Below are positions 8,899 through 17,741 of a DNA stretch of 64,000 bases, piece by piece; position 1 is the first letter of the stretch, and every line of letters begins with the position of its first letter. The notes beneath the pieces were generated by a model. That model was not told the origin of the DNA. It ran no database searches and worked only from the letters and a program-made list of their open reading frames with translations. The DNA comes from Bordetella genomosp. 13 (lineage in GTDB: Bacteria > Pseudomonadota > Gammaproteobacteria > Burkholderiales > Burkholderiaceae_B). The DNA lies in contig NZ_VEHL01000010.1 of NCBI RefSeq assembly GCF_007679965.1, positions 62,001 to 126,000 of the forward strand. The letters run 5' to 3'. The translations under genes were made by a program, and so were the position numbers.

Positions 8899-9864
8899 TT
8901 AGATTTCCGGCCGATTGCCGTGATGTTTGCGATATTCGGCGGGGGTGACCCCGACGTGCCGGACGAAGGCGCGGCGCAGCGTATCGGCGTTGGCGAAGCC
9001 GCAGCGGTCGGCCACCGCCTTGGGCGCCGCGCCGGTCTCCAGAAGGCCGCGCGCGGCCGCAACGCGGGTCATCTCGACCCAGGCCGCGGGCGTCATGCCG
9101 ACCTCGGCATGGAACAGCCGCGCGAAATGCCGCGGGCTCATGCCCGCATGGCCCGCCAGGTCTCCCACCGACAGCGGCAGGGCCGGATTGGCCGCGACCC
9201 AGCGCTGCACTTCCTGCAGCACGCTGCGGCCGACCGGCCGCGCCTGGCCCGTCCGGCTGAACTGCAACTGCCCGCCGGGCCGTTTGAAATACATCACCAG
9301 TTGCGAGGCGACGCGCGCGGCGACGTCGCGCTCCAGGTCCTCCTCGACCAATGCCAGCGCGAGGTCCATGCCCGCGGTGACGCCGGCGGCGGTGCGCAGC
9401 TTGCCGTCGCGCACGTACAGGGCATCCTGCTCGACCATGACGCCGGGGTAGGCCTGCGCCAGGGCGTCGGCCGCGGCCCAGTGCGTGGTGACGCGCCGCC
9501 GCTGCAGCAGGCCCGCGGCGGCCAGCGTGAACGCGCCGGTGCAGATCGAGCCGTAGCGGCGCGAACGCCTGGCCGCCGCGCGCAGCCAGTCCACCAGGGC
9601 ACTGCCGGGCAGTGCATGCATGGCATGCGGCGCGCCGGCCACCAGCAACGTGTCCACGGCGGGACAGGACTCGTCCACCACGATGTCCGGCAGCAGCCGC
9701 ACGCCGGACGAACTGCGCAGCGGCCCCGCCTCGCAGGCCGCCACGCGCAGGGCATACACCTGCCGCCCGGCCTCGACGTTGGCCTGCGCGAACACGTCCA
9801 GCGGGCCGGAGACGTCCAGCAGCTGCACGCCGGGCAGCGCGAGGATCACGATGTTCCTGGTCAT
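8899..9864 (-). CDS. GlxA-type transcriptional regulator (DJ-1/PfpI domain plus AraC HTH)
   Basis: 321-aa two-domain regulator. Residues about 1-190 form a DJ-1/PfpI (class I GATase-like) sensor with the nucleophile-elbow motif SICTGAF (Cys108). Residues about 220-315 form an AraC/XylS double helix-turn-helix (LSVGDLAGHAGMSPRHFARLF; ADRCGFANADTLRRAFVRHVGVTPAEYR). Such proteins often control nitrogen-compound catabolism. Divergent from the HD-domain gene at 9979, its probable target. Confidence 0.92.
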   Translation of the reverse strand: MTRNIVILALPGVQLLDVSGPLDVFAQANVEAGRQVYALRVAACEAGPLRSSSGVRLLPDIVVDESCPAVDTLLVAGAPHAMHALPGSALVDWLRAAARRSRRYGSICTGAFTLAAAGLLQRRRVTTHWAAADALAQAYPGVMVEQDALYVRDGKLRTAAGVTAGMDLALALVEEDLERDVAARVASQLVMYFKRPGGQLQFSRTGQARPVGRSVLQEVQRWVAANPALPLSVGDLAGHAGMSPRHFARLFHAEVGMTPAAWVEMTRVAAARGLLETGAAPKAVADRCGFANADTLRRAFVRHVGVTPAEYRKHHGNRPEI

Positions 9865-9978
9865 GGCGCGTATGTCGCTCGATCACGCAAAATGGCAGTA
9901 TATGACGTATCACGTCTATTTGAGCCATCACCGCGCGCATCCAGAATGGAGCCATCCCTTCCCAAACTGGAGCCTTCC

Positions 9979-10620
9979 ATGAGCCTGAACGTCGATGGCA
10001 TCACCATTCCCGACAGCCAACTGGCCCGCGAGATCACCGAGCTGGTGCGCGATACGGCATCGCCGCTGCTGTTCCACCACTCGAGCCGCGTCTATTACTT
10101 CGGCGCGCTGGCCGGCAAGCGCCGCGGGCTGGCGTTCGATCCCGAGCTGCTGTATTGCGGCTGCATGTTCCACGACATGGGCCTGACCCATAAGCACAGC
10201 AGCGCGTGCGAGCGCTTCGAAGTGGACGGCGCCAACTGCGCGCGCGACTTCCTGAGTTCGCGCGGCATAGCGCAGCAGGACGTCGACACCGTCTGGACGG
10301 CGATCGCACTGCACACCACGCCGGGCATTCCGCAGCACATGCATCCGGTCGTGGCGCTGGTGACGGCCGGCGTCGAGATGGACGTGCTGGGCCTGACCTA
10401 CCCGGAGTACCCCGCCGCGCAGCGCGAGGCGATCGTCGCGGCGCATCCGCGCGGCAACCGCTTCAAGGAGGACATCATCCAGGCGTTCCACGACGGCATC
10501 CGGCACAAGCCCGCGACCACCTTCGGCAACGTGAAGGCGGACGTTCTCGCGGACAAGGACCCGGCCTTCCGGCCGGGCAACTTCTGCCAGGTGATCCGCG
10601 GATCGGGCTGGCAGAGCTGA
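9979..10620 (+). CDS. HD-domain protein (cyanamide hydratase/phosphohydrolase-like)
   Basis: 213-aa HD-superfamily protein. Metal ligands are visible as His33/His34 (LFHHSSRVYYFG), His65-Asp66 (CMFHDMGL) and a later His in AIALHTTPG. The arrangement of the HSSRVYYFG, FHDMGL and FEVDGANCARDFL motifs resembles cyanamide-hydratase-like HD proteins, which suggests but does not prove a small nitrile or nitrogen substrate. The ATG is about 114 bp from the divergent GlxA-type regulator, which probably controls it. Confidence 0.8.
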   Translation: MSLNVDGITIPDSQLAREITELVRDTASPLLFHHSSRVYYFGALAGKRRGLAFDPELLYCGCMFHDMGLTHKHSSACERFEVDGANCARDFLSSRGIAQQDVDTVWTAIALHTTPGIPQHMHPVVALVTAGVEMDVLGLTYPEYPAAQREAIVAAHPRGNRFKEDIIQAFHDGIRHKPATTFGNVKADVLADKDPAFRPGNFCQVIRGSGWQS

Positions 10621-10758
10621 AGCATTGCCGGGCGGCGACGGCGCGGCGTGACGCGGCCGGCGGCACATGGGCGACGCCGCGGGCCGCCGCAAGGCAGCAG
10701 GGCTGCGCATACCGGCCAGGACCGCCGCGGGCTGGTCCGGACCGCCGCACGTGACCGC

Positions 10759-11499
10759 TCAGGCGTTCGCCGCGCCGTCCACCGTCAGGCCCGTGCCGTT
10801 GATGGAACCGGCCTGCGGACCCGCCACGAAGGCCACCAGCGCGGCCACGTCGTCGGCCTTGCCATAGCGCTTGAACGCGGTGCGTTCGGCCTGCCGCGAA
10901 GCGCGCGGGCCGTCGGCGGGATTCATGTCGGTGTCGGTGGATCCCGGATGCACGATGTTCACCGTGATGCCGCGCGGTCCCAGGTCGCGCGCCAGCCCCT
11001 GCGTCCAGCCGATCAGCGCGGATTTGCTCAGCGCGTAGAGGCTCGCGCCGGGATCCGGCACGCGCGTGGCCAGGTTGCTGCCGATGGACACGATGCGGCC
11101 GCCCTCCGGCAGGTAGGCCAGCGCCGCCTGCGACGCCACCACCACGGCGCGCACGTTCACGGCCAGCACTTCGTCCACCTCGGCCAGCGTCAACTCCTCG
11201 ATGGGGCCGCCGCGATAGATGCCGGCATTGTTCACCAGGATGTCCAGCCCACCCAGTTCGGCCGCGGCCTGGTCGACCGCGCGCTTGACCGACGCGGGGT
11301 CGGCGGCGCTCATCTGCACGGCGATGGCGCGGCGGCCGTCGCGGCGCAGTTCCGCGGCGAGGTCTTCGGCGGCCTGGCCGGACCGTTCATAGCCGATGGC
11401 GACGTCGGCGCCCTCGGCCGCCAGGCGCCGCGCGATGGCGGCGCCGATGCCCCGGCTGGCGCCGGTGACGTAAGCTTTCTTTCCTGCGAGTGACGACAT
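10759..11499 (-). CDS. SDR family oxidoreductase (3-oxoacyl-ACP reductase-like)
   Basis: 246-aa classical SDR: TGASRGIG at 13-20, NNAG near 90-93, Ser138 and YALSK (Tyr155, Lys159). Cofactor preference and substrate are not readable from sequence. Divergent from the TetR gene at 11601 with 101 bp between, so this is a typical TetR-SDR pair in which the regulator represses the oxidoreductase. Confidence 0.9.
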   Translation of the reverse strand: MSSLAGKKAYVTGASRGIGAAIARRLAAEGADVAIGYERSGQAAEDLAAELRRDGRRAIAVQMSAADPASVKRAVDQAAAELGGLDILVNNAGIYRGGPIEELTLAEVDEVLAVNVRAVVVASQAALAYLPEGGRIVSIGSNLATRVPDPGASLYALSKSALIGWTQGLARDLGPRGITVNIVHPGSTDTDMNPADGPRASRQAERTAFKRYGKADDVAALVAFVAGPQAGSINGTGLTVDGAANA

Positions 11500-11518
11500 G
11501 GCAAACTCCCTTTCTTGA

Positions 11519-11582
11519 ATGATCGATATGGGTTCGGAACAAGGGCTGGCCAGCCACGGAACGAATTATATAATGATCGATA
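11519..11582. promoter_or_regulatory. Direct repeat ATGATCGATA in the TetR/SDR intergenic region
   Basis: ATGATCGATA occurs at 11519-11528 and 11573-11582, 54 bp apart (about five helical turns), each around the palindrome ATCGAT. They are the only AT-rich blocks in the gap and flank both promoters. Good candidates for TetR binding sites. Confidence 0.55.
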
Positions 11583-11600
11583 AATAAATGGAGCAATCCA

Positions 11601-12209
11601 ATGGCTGAACGTGGCCGACCCCGTGCTTTCGATCGGCAGCAGGCCCTTGCCCGCGCCATGGAAGTCTTCTGGCAGCGCGGCTATGAAGGCGCCTCGATGG
11701 CCGAACTGACCGCTGCCATGGGTATCGCCTCGCCGAGCCTGTACGCGGCCTTCGGATCCAAGGACGGACTGTTCCGCGAGGCCCTGGCCCTGTACGTGTC
11801 GGTCGAGGGCGCGGAAATCCAGCAGGAGGTGCAGCGCGCCGCCACCGCGCACGATGCCGTGCAGGCGATGCTGATGGCGTCCGCCCGCGTGTACACCCGT
11901 CAGGGCAAGCCGTTCGGCTGCCTGGTGGTGCTGTCGGCCTTGCAGGCCAATGGCGGAAACGAGGCCGTGCGCGACGAGCTGTCGCAGTTGCGCCTGGGCA
12001 ATGTCGAGCAATTGGCCGGCGTGCTGGCGCGCGGCGTGGATTCGGGGGAGATTCCCCGCAGCGTCGACCTGCAGGCGGTGGCGCGGTTCTATGTCACCGT
12101 GCAGCAGGGCATGTCGATCCAGGCGCGCGACGGCGCGCAGCGACCGGCGCTGGAGGCCGTCGCGGGCGCCGCGCTGGCGGCGTGGCCGGCATTGCTCGCG
12201 GGCGGCTGA
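11601..12209 (+). CDS. TetR/AcrR-family transcriptional regulator
   Basis: 202-aa TetR protein with an N-terminal HTH (RQQALARAMEVFWQRGYEGASMAELTAAMGIASPSLYAAFGSKDGLFREAL) and a variable helical ligand domain carrying the TetR_C pattern KPFGCLVV. Start ATG follows an ATGGAGCAATCC ribosome site. Probably represses the divergent SDR gene through the repeated ATGATCGATA sites. Confidence 0.9.
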   Translation: MAERGRPRAFDRQQALARAMEVFWQRGYEGASMAELTAAMGIASPSLYAAFGSKDGLFREALALYVSVEGAEIQQEVQRAATAHDAVQAMLMASARVYTRQGKPFGCLVVLSALQANGGNEAVRDELSQLRLGNVEQLAGVLARGVDSGEIPRSVDLQAVARFYVTVQQGMSIQARDGAQRPALEAVAGAALAAWPALLAGG

Positions 12210-12267
12210 ACGAGGCCCGCAGCGCTTGCCGCCGGGCCAACGCGCCCGCACCCATGCATCCGTCCGC

Positions 12268-12792
12268 CTACGCCCTGCCGATGCCGTGCAGTTCGCGCTG
12301 CATCGACATCGCATCCAGGCTGGCCAGGGGCAGCGACAGGAACAGCTCGATGCGGCGCTTGATGATCACGGCCGCGTCCTGGAAGGCGCGCATGCGCACC
12401 TCCTCCGATCCTTCCACGGCCACCGGATCCGGCACGCCCCAGTGCGCCGACATGGGCTTGCCGGGCCACACGGGGCACGCCTCGCCCGCCGCGCTGTCGC
12501 ACACGGTGATGATGAAGTCGATGCGGGGCGCGTCAGCCCGGGGCGCGTCGGCCCGGGGCGCGTCGGCCTGTCCGTACTCGTCCCAGCTCTTGCTGCGGTA
12601 TTCGGCGGCAGGCATGCGCAGGCGTTCCAGCGTGGCCAGCGCATAGGGATGCACTTCGCCCCTGGGATGGCTGCCTGCCGAATGGGCCACGAAGCGCCCC
12701 TTGCCCATGCCATTGAGCAGGCCCTCGGCCAGGATGGAACGGGCGGAGTTGCCCGTGCAGACGAACAGCACGTTGTAGATCTTTTCCGGCAT
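12268..12792 (-). CDS. arsC: ArsC-type arsenate reductase / low-molecular-weight tyrosine phosphatase
   Basis: 174-aa LMW-PTP-fold protein. The P-loop VCTGNSARS (Cys12-x5-Arg18) and the general-acid region GVPDP (Asp122) are intact, as are ITVCDSAAGEACPVWPGKP and AHWG, characteristic of arsenate reductases of this family. Residues 76-90 are three copies of ADAPR encoded by a 15-bp tandem repeat, where homologues have a single short loop. No arsR or arsenite pump is adjacent, so a role in arsenate resistance is inferred only from the family. Confidence 0.85.
   Translation of the reverse strand: MPEKIYNVLFVCTGNSARSILAEGLLNGMGKGRFVAHSAGSHPRGEVHPYALATLERLRMPAAEYRSKSWDEYGQADAPRADAPRADAPRIDFIITVCDSAAGEACPVWPGKPMSAHWGVPDPVAVEGSEEVRMRAFQDAAVIIKRRIELFLSLPLASLDAMSMQRELHGIGRA
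12524..12568. repeat. Three 15-bp tandem repeats inside arsC
   Basis: CGGGGCGCGTCRGCC occurs three times head to tail (copy 1 differs at one base). On the minus strand it encodes ADAPR three times in the loop after WDEYGQ. The unit keeps frame, so copy-number change would alter only loop length. Confidence 0.95.
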
Positions 12793-12905
12793 GCGAAACC
12801 TCGGCTTCAGATTGTTCGATGACAAGCCCACCGCCGAGCGCAAGGCGACGTCGCAACCGGGCGGCTTGCGACATTGAAGACCCAAATGTTTGCAAATGTG
12901 TGGAC

Positions 12906-12919
12906 GTTTGCGCGCAAAC
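12906..12919. promoter_or_regulatory. 14-bp palindrome upstream of arsC
   Basis: GTTTGCGCGCAAAC is a perfect palindrome in the 172-bp gap between the isochorismatase stop (12965) and arsC (12792). A related TTTGCAAA element lies just downstream at about 12889-12896. Probably an operator or bent promoter element for arsC; the binding protein is unknown. Confidence 0.5.
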
Positions 12920-12964
12920 AGGCGAAATCCGACCTATTTTGCGACTTCGTCCGGAACAGACTCC

Positions 12965-13588
12965 TCAGGCCGCCTGGCCGGCCCGCAAGTGCGACAGCGC
13001 CTCGTCCAATCCGATCACGTCGGCGTACTTCTGCTGCATGTCGAACAGGTTGGCCTCGTGCGGGATCTCGGCGCGGTCGCCCACGCAGTCGCGCACCACG
13101 ATGGGCCGCAGTCCGTACGCGGACGCGTCGCAGACGCTGGCGCGCACGCAGCCGCTGGTGGTGCAGCCGGTGACCAGCAGCGTGTCCACCCGCAGTCCCA
13201 TCAGCCACGATGCCAGCGTGGTGCCGAAGAATGCCGAGCCATGGCGCTTGATCGACACGTATTCGCCCTCGATGGGCGCCACGCGCGGCACGAACTGCGC
13301 GTCGGGCGAATCCTCGGTCACGCTCTGCAGCGTGGGCACCTTCATGCCGAAGGTGCCGATGTCCGTTCCGCCAGGCGCGCTGACGAAGCGCACGTGCGCC
13401 ACCGGGATGCCGGCCTGGCGCGCCGCGTCCAGCAGCAGGCCGGTGGACGCGATGGCGTCGTTGATGTTGAAGCCGCCCAGCTTGTCTTCCCGGGTGTAGC
13501 CCATCTGGAAGTCGATGATCAGCATGGCGGTCGAGACGCCGAAACCCAGGGTCTGGCCGAATGCCTGCCGTTGGTAGATGTCGGACAT
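12965..13588 (-). CDS. Isochorismatase-family cysteine hydrolase (N-carbamoylsarcosine amidase-like)
   Basis: 207-aa cysteine hydrolase with the complete triad Asp26 (LIIDFQMGY), Lys114 (VSIKRHGSAFFGT) and Cys147 (GCTTSGCVRAS). The cis-peptide region before the Cys is typical. Such enzymes cleave carbamoyl or amide bonds (N-carbamoylsarcosine, nicotinamide, maleamate). It follows the ABC permease gene by 28 nt at the end of the minus operon from 17534, so its substrate probably enters through that importer. Confidence 0.88.
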   Translation of the reverse strand: MSDIYQRQAFGQTLGFGVSTAMLIIDFQMGYTREDKLGGFNINDAIASTGLLLDAARQAGIPVAHVRFVSAPGGTDIGTFGMKVPTLQSVTEDSPDAQFVPRVAPIEGEYVSIKRHGSAFFGTTLASWLMGLRVDTLLVTGCTTSGCVRASVCDASAYGLRPIVVRDCVGDRAEIPHEANLFDMQQKYADVIGLDEALSHLRAGQAA

Positions 13589-13616
13589 GCAGGTTCCTGT
13601 AGAAGGCTTGAAGGGT

Positions 13617-14525
13617 TCAGCGGCGGACTTCCATGGCGCCGCGCAAGCCATCGCTCAGCATGTTGAAGCACAGGCTGGTGACGAAGATGCACAGGCCCGG
13701 CAGCAGCGTGATCAGCGGCTGGCTGTAGATGGCGGAGCGCAGTGTGTTCAGCATCAGGCCCCATTCGGCCTCCGGCGGCCGCGTGCCCAGTCCCAGGAAG
13801 GACAGGCCCGAGGCCAGGATCATGGCCACGCTGACCAGGCTGGTGGTGTAGGTGAAGATGGGGCCCGTCACATTGGGCAGCACGTGCGTGCGCATGATCG
13901 ACAGCGCCCCGGCGCCGCTGGAACGGGCGGCGTCGATGTAGTCATGGTTGCGCACCGCGGTGGTGGTGGTCTCGGCCACGCGGATGATCTGCGGCACGAA
14001 CACCAGCGTCAGCGACAGCATGGCGTTGAAGATGCCGGGCCCCAGCGCGCCGCTGATGGCCACCGCCAGCAGTACCGACGGAAAGGCATAGAACACGTCC
14101 GTCGTGCGCATGATCACCATGTTGACCCAGCCGCCCGCATAGCCGGCGAGGATGCCCAGCGTGCCGCCGACCAGGCAGGCGATCAGCACCGGCACGATGC
14201 CCAGGAACCACGACAGCCGGCCGCCGTACAGCAGGCGCGACAACAGGTCCCGGCCCAGTTCGTCCGTGCCCAGCAGGTGTCCGGGCGTGCCCACGGGTTT
14301 CAGGCGCATCGCCATGCTGCCCTGGTACGGATCGTGCGGGGCCAGGAGGGGCGCCAGCAGGATGGCCAGCAGGATCAGCCCCAGCACGGTGGCGCACACC
14401 ATCGAGGTCTTGTCGCGGCGCAGCCGGCGGGCCACGCCGCGCCAGTAGCCCTGCCCGCGCACCGGGGTCTTGGGCGCGGCGGGCGCGGCGCCCAGCGCGG
14501 CAGAAGTCATTTCCAGGGTAGTCAT
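13617..14525 (-). CDS. ABC transporter permease (DppC/OppC type)
   Basis: 302-aa inner-membrane permease. It has an N-terminal TM with the following large periplasmic loop typical of OppC_N, the GTDELGRDLLSRLLYGGR motif and the EAA loop AARSSGAGALSIMRTHVLPN. It pairs with the DppB-type permease upstream, whose stop codon overlaps this ATG (ATGA). Part of the peptide/opine/nickel-type importer in this operon. Confidence 0.92.
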   Translation of the reverse strand: MTTLEMTSAALGAAPAAPKTPVRGQGYWRGVARRLRRDKTSMVCATVLGLILLAILLAPLLAPHDPYQGSMAMRLKPVGTPGHLLGTDELGRDLLSRLLYGGRLSWFLGIVPVLIACLVGGTLGILAGYAGGWVNMVIMRTTDVFYAFPSVLLAVAISGALGPGIFNAMLSLTLVFVPQIIRVAETTTTAVRNHDYIDAARSSGAGALSIMRTHVLPNVTGPIFTYTTSLVSVAMILASGLSFLGLGTRPPEAEWGLMLNTLRSAIYSQPLITLLPGLCIFVTSLCFNMLSDGLRGAMEVRR

Positions 14526-15475
14526 GCGCGGCGGATCCTTGGGTCCAGAGTGGTCTGCAGCAGGTCCACCAGCAGGTTCAGCGCCACGAACACGAGCGCC
14601 AGAATCAGGATGGTGCCCTGCAGGACCGGAATGTCGCGCTGGAAGATCGCGCGGTTGAGCAACAGGCCGGTGCCCGGCCAGGAAAACACGGTCTCGACCA
14701 GGATCGAACCGCCCATCAGGTATCCCAGCTGCAGCGCCATGATGGCGGCCACGGCCGGCGCCGCGTTCTTGGCGACGTGCACCGCGATGCGGCGGCGGCT
14801 CAGGCCCTTGCCGCGCAGCGTGGTGGTGAACTCCTGCGCCAGCACGTCCACCACCACGCCGCGCACCGTGCGGGTGATGATGCCCATCGGAATGATGGCC
14901 AGCGTCAGCGCCGGCAATGCCATGAAGCGCAGATGCGCCCAGTCCCAGGCCCAGTTGGCCGAGCCGGCGGCGCCCGCGCCCATCGACGGCAGCCACATCA
15001 GCTTGACGCTGAACAGCACCACCAGCAGCATGCCCAGCCAGTAATGCGGCACCGACACGCCGCCCGCGGCGAACGCCGACAGCGCCTTGTCCAGCCAGCC
15101 GCCGCGCCATACCGCGCAGGCGGTGCCCAGCAAGGTGCCGGCCAGGAAGCCCAGGAACGCCGCCACGACCGACAGGCGCAGCGTGTTGACGAAGGCCTTG
15201 GCCAGGTCTTCCGCGACGGGCCGGCCGGTGGCCAGCGAGGTGCCCAGGTCGCCCTGCGCCACGCGGGACAGCCACAGGCCGAACTGGGTGGTCAGCGGCT
15301 GGTCCAGGCCATACTGCTTGCGGATCTCCTGCACGACTTCCTGCGGCGCATCCGGCGAGACGATGGCGTTGACGGGATCGCCGGGCGCGATGTGCGCCAG
15401 CATGAAGCACACCAGGCCCACGGCCAGCGCAATGGGCAGCGCGTAGAACACGCGGCGCAACAGATACTTCAGCAT
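14522..15475 (-). CDS. ABC transporter permease (DppB/OppB type)
   Basis: 317-aa permease beginning MLKYLLRRVFYALPIALAVG, with the DppB-type N-terminal region (DPVNAIVSPDAPQEVVQEIRKQYGLDQPL), six predicted TM segments and the EAA motif TTLRGKGLSRRRIAVHVAKN. Its start overlaps the upstream ATPase gene by 7 nt and its end overlaps the DppC-type gene by 4 nt, indicating tight translational coupling. Confidence 0.92.
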   Translation of the reverse strand: MLKYLLRRVFYALPIALAVGLVCFMLAHIAPGDPVNAIVSPDAPQEVVQEIRKQYGLDQPLTTQFGLWLSRVAQGDLGTSLATGRPVAEDLAKAFVNTLRLSVVAAFLGFLAGTLLGTACAVWRGGWLDKALSAFAAGGVSVPHYWLGMLLVVLFSVKLMWLPSMGAGAAGSANWAWDWAHLRFMALPALTLAIIPMGIITRTVRGVVVDVLAQEFTTTLRGKGLSRRRIAVHVAKNAAPAVAAIMALQLGYLMGGSILVETVFSWPGTGLLLNRAIFQRDIPVLQGTILILALVFVALNLLVDLLQTTLDPRIRRA

Positions 15476-16455
15476 GGCAGGGCCTCCAGTTCCTTCAGGC
15501 GTATGCAGCGGGCCGCGCGGCCGGTCTGCGGGGTGCGCAGCTCGGGCACGGCCAGCAGGCAGTCGGGGACGGCATGCTCGCAGCGCGGGGCGAAGGCGCA
15601 ACCCGCCGGCAAGGCATCCAGGCGCGGCGGCGCGCCCGGGATGACGGTCAGGCGCTGCCCGCGCAGCCCGGCATGCACCGTGGCGCCCAGCAGCCCTTGC
15701 GTGTAGGGATGCAGCGGCGCGCGCAGGATGTCGCGCACGCCGCCCTGCTCCACGATGCGGCCCGCGTACATCACCGCGATGCGGTCGGAAATCTCGCTGG
15801 CCACGCCCAGGTCGTGCGTGACGAAGATGATGGCCATGTCCATCTCGCGCTGCAGCTCGCGCAGCAGCAGCAGAATCTGGATCTGCACCGTCGCGTCCAG
15901 CGCGGTGGTCGGCTCGTCGGCCAGCAGCAGCCGCGGCCGGCACGCCAGGGCCATGGCGATCATGGCGCGCTGCCGCAGCCCGCCCGACAGCTCGTGCGGA
16001 AACGCCGCCAGGCGCCGCGCGGCCGACGGCACCTGCACCAGCTCCAGCAGTTCCAGCGCCCTGGCACGCCCCTCGCGCCAGCTCTTGCCCTCGTGCCGCA
16101 CCACGCTCTCGGCGATCTGGTCACCGATGGTGAACACCGGATCCATCGCGCTCATGGGCTCCTGGAAGATCATCGATACCACGCCGCCGCGCAAGGCGTT
16201 CATCGTGCGTTCGGGCGCCGTGATCACGTCGTGGCCATCCAGACGCAGGGTGCCGCTCATGCGCGTGCTGCGTGCCGGATTCAGCCGCATCAGCGCGCGC
16301 AGCGTCACCGACTTGCCCGAGCCCGACTCGCCCAGCAGGCAGAGCGCGTCGCCGGCCGCCAGCGAGAACGTCACGCCATTGACGGCCTGCACGACGCCCT
16401 CGGGGCCATGGAAACCGACGTGCAGGTCGCGTACGTCCAGCAGCGGTTCCGTCAT
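15469..16455 (-). CDS. ABC transporter ATP-binding protein (DppD/OppD type)
   Basis: 328-aa ATPase. Walker A GESGSGKS, signature LSGGLRQR (one residue from the usual LSGGQ), Walker B LLLADEPTTALD and switch His in VTHDLG. The C-terminal oligopeptide-transporter extension (HPYTQGLLGA, then CAFAPRCEHA) has the Cys cluster seen in DppD/OppD. Its ATG overlaps the partner ATPase stop (ATGA). Confidence 0.93.
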   Translation of the reverse strand: MTEPLLDVRDLHVGFHGPEGVVQAVNGVTFSLAAGDALCLLGESGSGKSVTLRALMRLNPARSTRMSGTLRLDGHDVITAPERTMNALRGGVVSMIFQEPMSAMDPVFTIGDQIAESVVRHEGKSWREGRARALELLELVQVPSAARRLAAFPHELSGGLRQRAMIAMALACRPRLLLADEPTTALDATVQIQILLLLRELQREMDMAIIFVTHDLGVASEISDRIAVMYAGRIVEQGGVRDILRAPLHPYTQGLLGATVHAGLRGQRLTVIPGAPPRLDALPAGCAFAPRCEHAVPDCLLAVPELRTPQTGRAARCIRLKELEALPC

Positions 16456-17534
16456 GCCGCCCTCGCCAGGAAAGCGGCCGCCTGGCCATGCCCGCTGCTG
16501 GCGTCGGCGCGCAGACAGGCCACTTCGTGCAGGGCCTGGCCCGCCCGCAGCAGCGCGGGCTCGCGCGCGGCGCACACCGCCTCGGCATAGCCGCAGCGCG
16601 TATGGAAGCGGCAGCCGGAGGGCGGATCGATAGGGTTGGGAGGATCGCCCGACAGCGGCGCGGTGGTGCGCCGCTGGTCCGGATCCATCGACGGGCGGCT
16701 GGACAGCAAGGCGCTCGTGTACGGGTGCGCGGGCCGGTCGTAGATCTCCCGCACGGGGCCGATCTCGGCCACTTTGCCCAGGTACATGACCAGCACGCGG
16801 TCGGCCAGGTACTGCACCACGTTCAGGTCGTGGCTGATGAACATGTAGGTCAGGCCGTATTGCGCCTTCAGGTCCACCAGCAGGTTCAGCACCTGCGCCT
16901 CGACGGACTTGTCCAGCGCGGACACGGGTTCGTCCAGGATGAGCAGGCGCGGCCGCAGGGCCAGCGCCCGGGCGATGTTCACCCGCTGGCGCTGGCCGCC
17001 AGACAGTTCGTGCGGGAAGCGGCGCGCATATTGCACTGGCGACAGGCCGACGGCATCCAGCAGCTCGTGCGAGGTCTGCAGGGCGGCGCGGCGGCGCACG
17101 CCGTGGACCTGCGGCGCGTACGCGATGGTGTCCTCGATGGTCAGCCGCGGGTTCAGCGAGGCGTAGCTGTCCTGGAACACCATCTGCACCTGGCGGCGGT
17201 AGTCCTTCAGCGACAGCCCGCGTATGCCGCCCACGGGCTGGCCGTCGAACACCAGTTCGCCCGCGGTGGGTTGCGTCAGCGCCATGATCAGCCGCGAGGT
17301 CGTGGACTTGCCGCAGCCGGACTCTCCGACGATGCCCAGCGTCTCGCCCTTGACCACGTCGAAGCTGACACCGTCGACGGCACGCACGGCACGGCCCGCG
17401 CCGGACGGCAGCGGAAAGTGCTTGGAAAGGCCACGCACCGACAGCAAAGGCTGCGCGGGACCGCCCACGTCGGGCAACGGCGCGAGCCCGTCGCGCGGCG
17501 GCGGCGTGACGGCGGCCGGCGTCGCATAAACCAT
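16452..17534 (-). CDS. ABC transporter ATP-binding protein (DppF/OppF type)
   Basis: 360-aa ATPase, promoter-proximal gene of the five-gene minus operon. Walker A GESGCGKST, signature LSGGQRQR, Walker B LLILDEPVSALD, switch SHDLN, then the oligopeptide extension HPYTSALLSSRP and a Cys-containing tail (CRFHTRCGYAEAVC). Start taken as the ATG at 17534; a GTG one codon upstream is also possible. Divergent from the binding-protein gene. Confidence 0.93.
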   Translation of the reverse strand: MVYATPAAVTPPPRDGLAPLPDVGGPAQPLLSVRGLSKHFPLPSGAGRAVRAVDGVSFDVVKGETLGIVGESGCGKSTTSRLIMALTQPTAGELVFDGQPVGGIRGLSLKDYRRQVQMVFQDSYASLNPRLTIEDTIAYAPQVHGVRRRAALQTSHELLDAVGLSPVQYARRFPHELSGGQRQRVNIARALALRPRLLILDEPVSALDKSVEAQVLNLLVDLKAQYGLTYMFISHDLNVVQYLADRVLVMYLGKVAEIGPVREIYDRPAHPYTSALLSSRPSMDPDQRRTTAPLSGDPPNPIDPPSGCRFHTRCGYAEAVCAAREPALLRAGQALHEVACLRADASSGHGQAAAFLARAA

Positions 17535-17564
17535 CACAGTTCCCCTTGGTTTTATTGAAAATTA

Positions 17565-17575
17565 GTACGTACAAC
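17565..17575. promoter_or_regulatory. Candidate GntR/HutC operator, site 1
   Basis: GTACGTACAAC, containing the palindrome GTACGTAC, lies 31 bp upstream of the ATPase start. Its inverted copy (10 of 11 bases) is at 17742-17752. The TACGTA core also appears upstream of the HutC-type GntR gene (24513-24520). Confidence 0.5.
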
Positions 17576-17741
17576 ATTTTGACCGCAACGCAGCAAACCA
17601 GGCAATAGCGAAATCCCTATGTGGTGTGAAATTCTTTATTTTTCCCCATTAAAGTGCGGCCTTGCACCAAAACACGCCCTTCGCACCAAGGCTGTGCGAC
17701 GCAATAAACTCCCGGGATTTTTCGAAAATTCCTTTGCCAAA

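Noticed and set aside
15469..17577. Apparent single 702-residue fused ATPase
   Set aside because: The upstream half is out of frame with the real DppF-type ATPase at 16452-17534; the ATGA overlap shows two separate genes.
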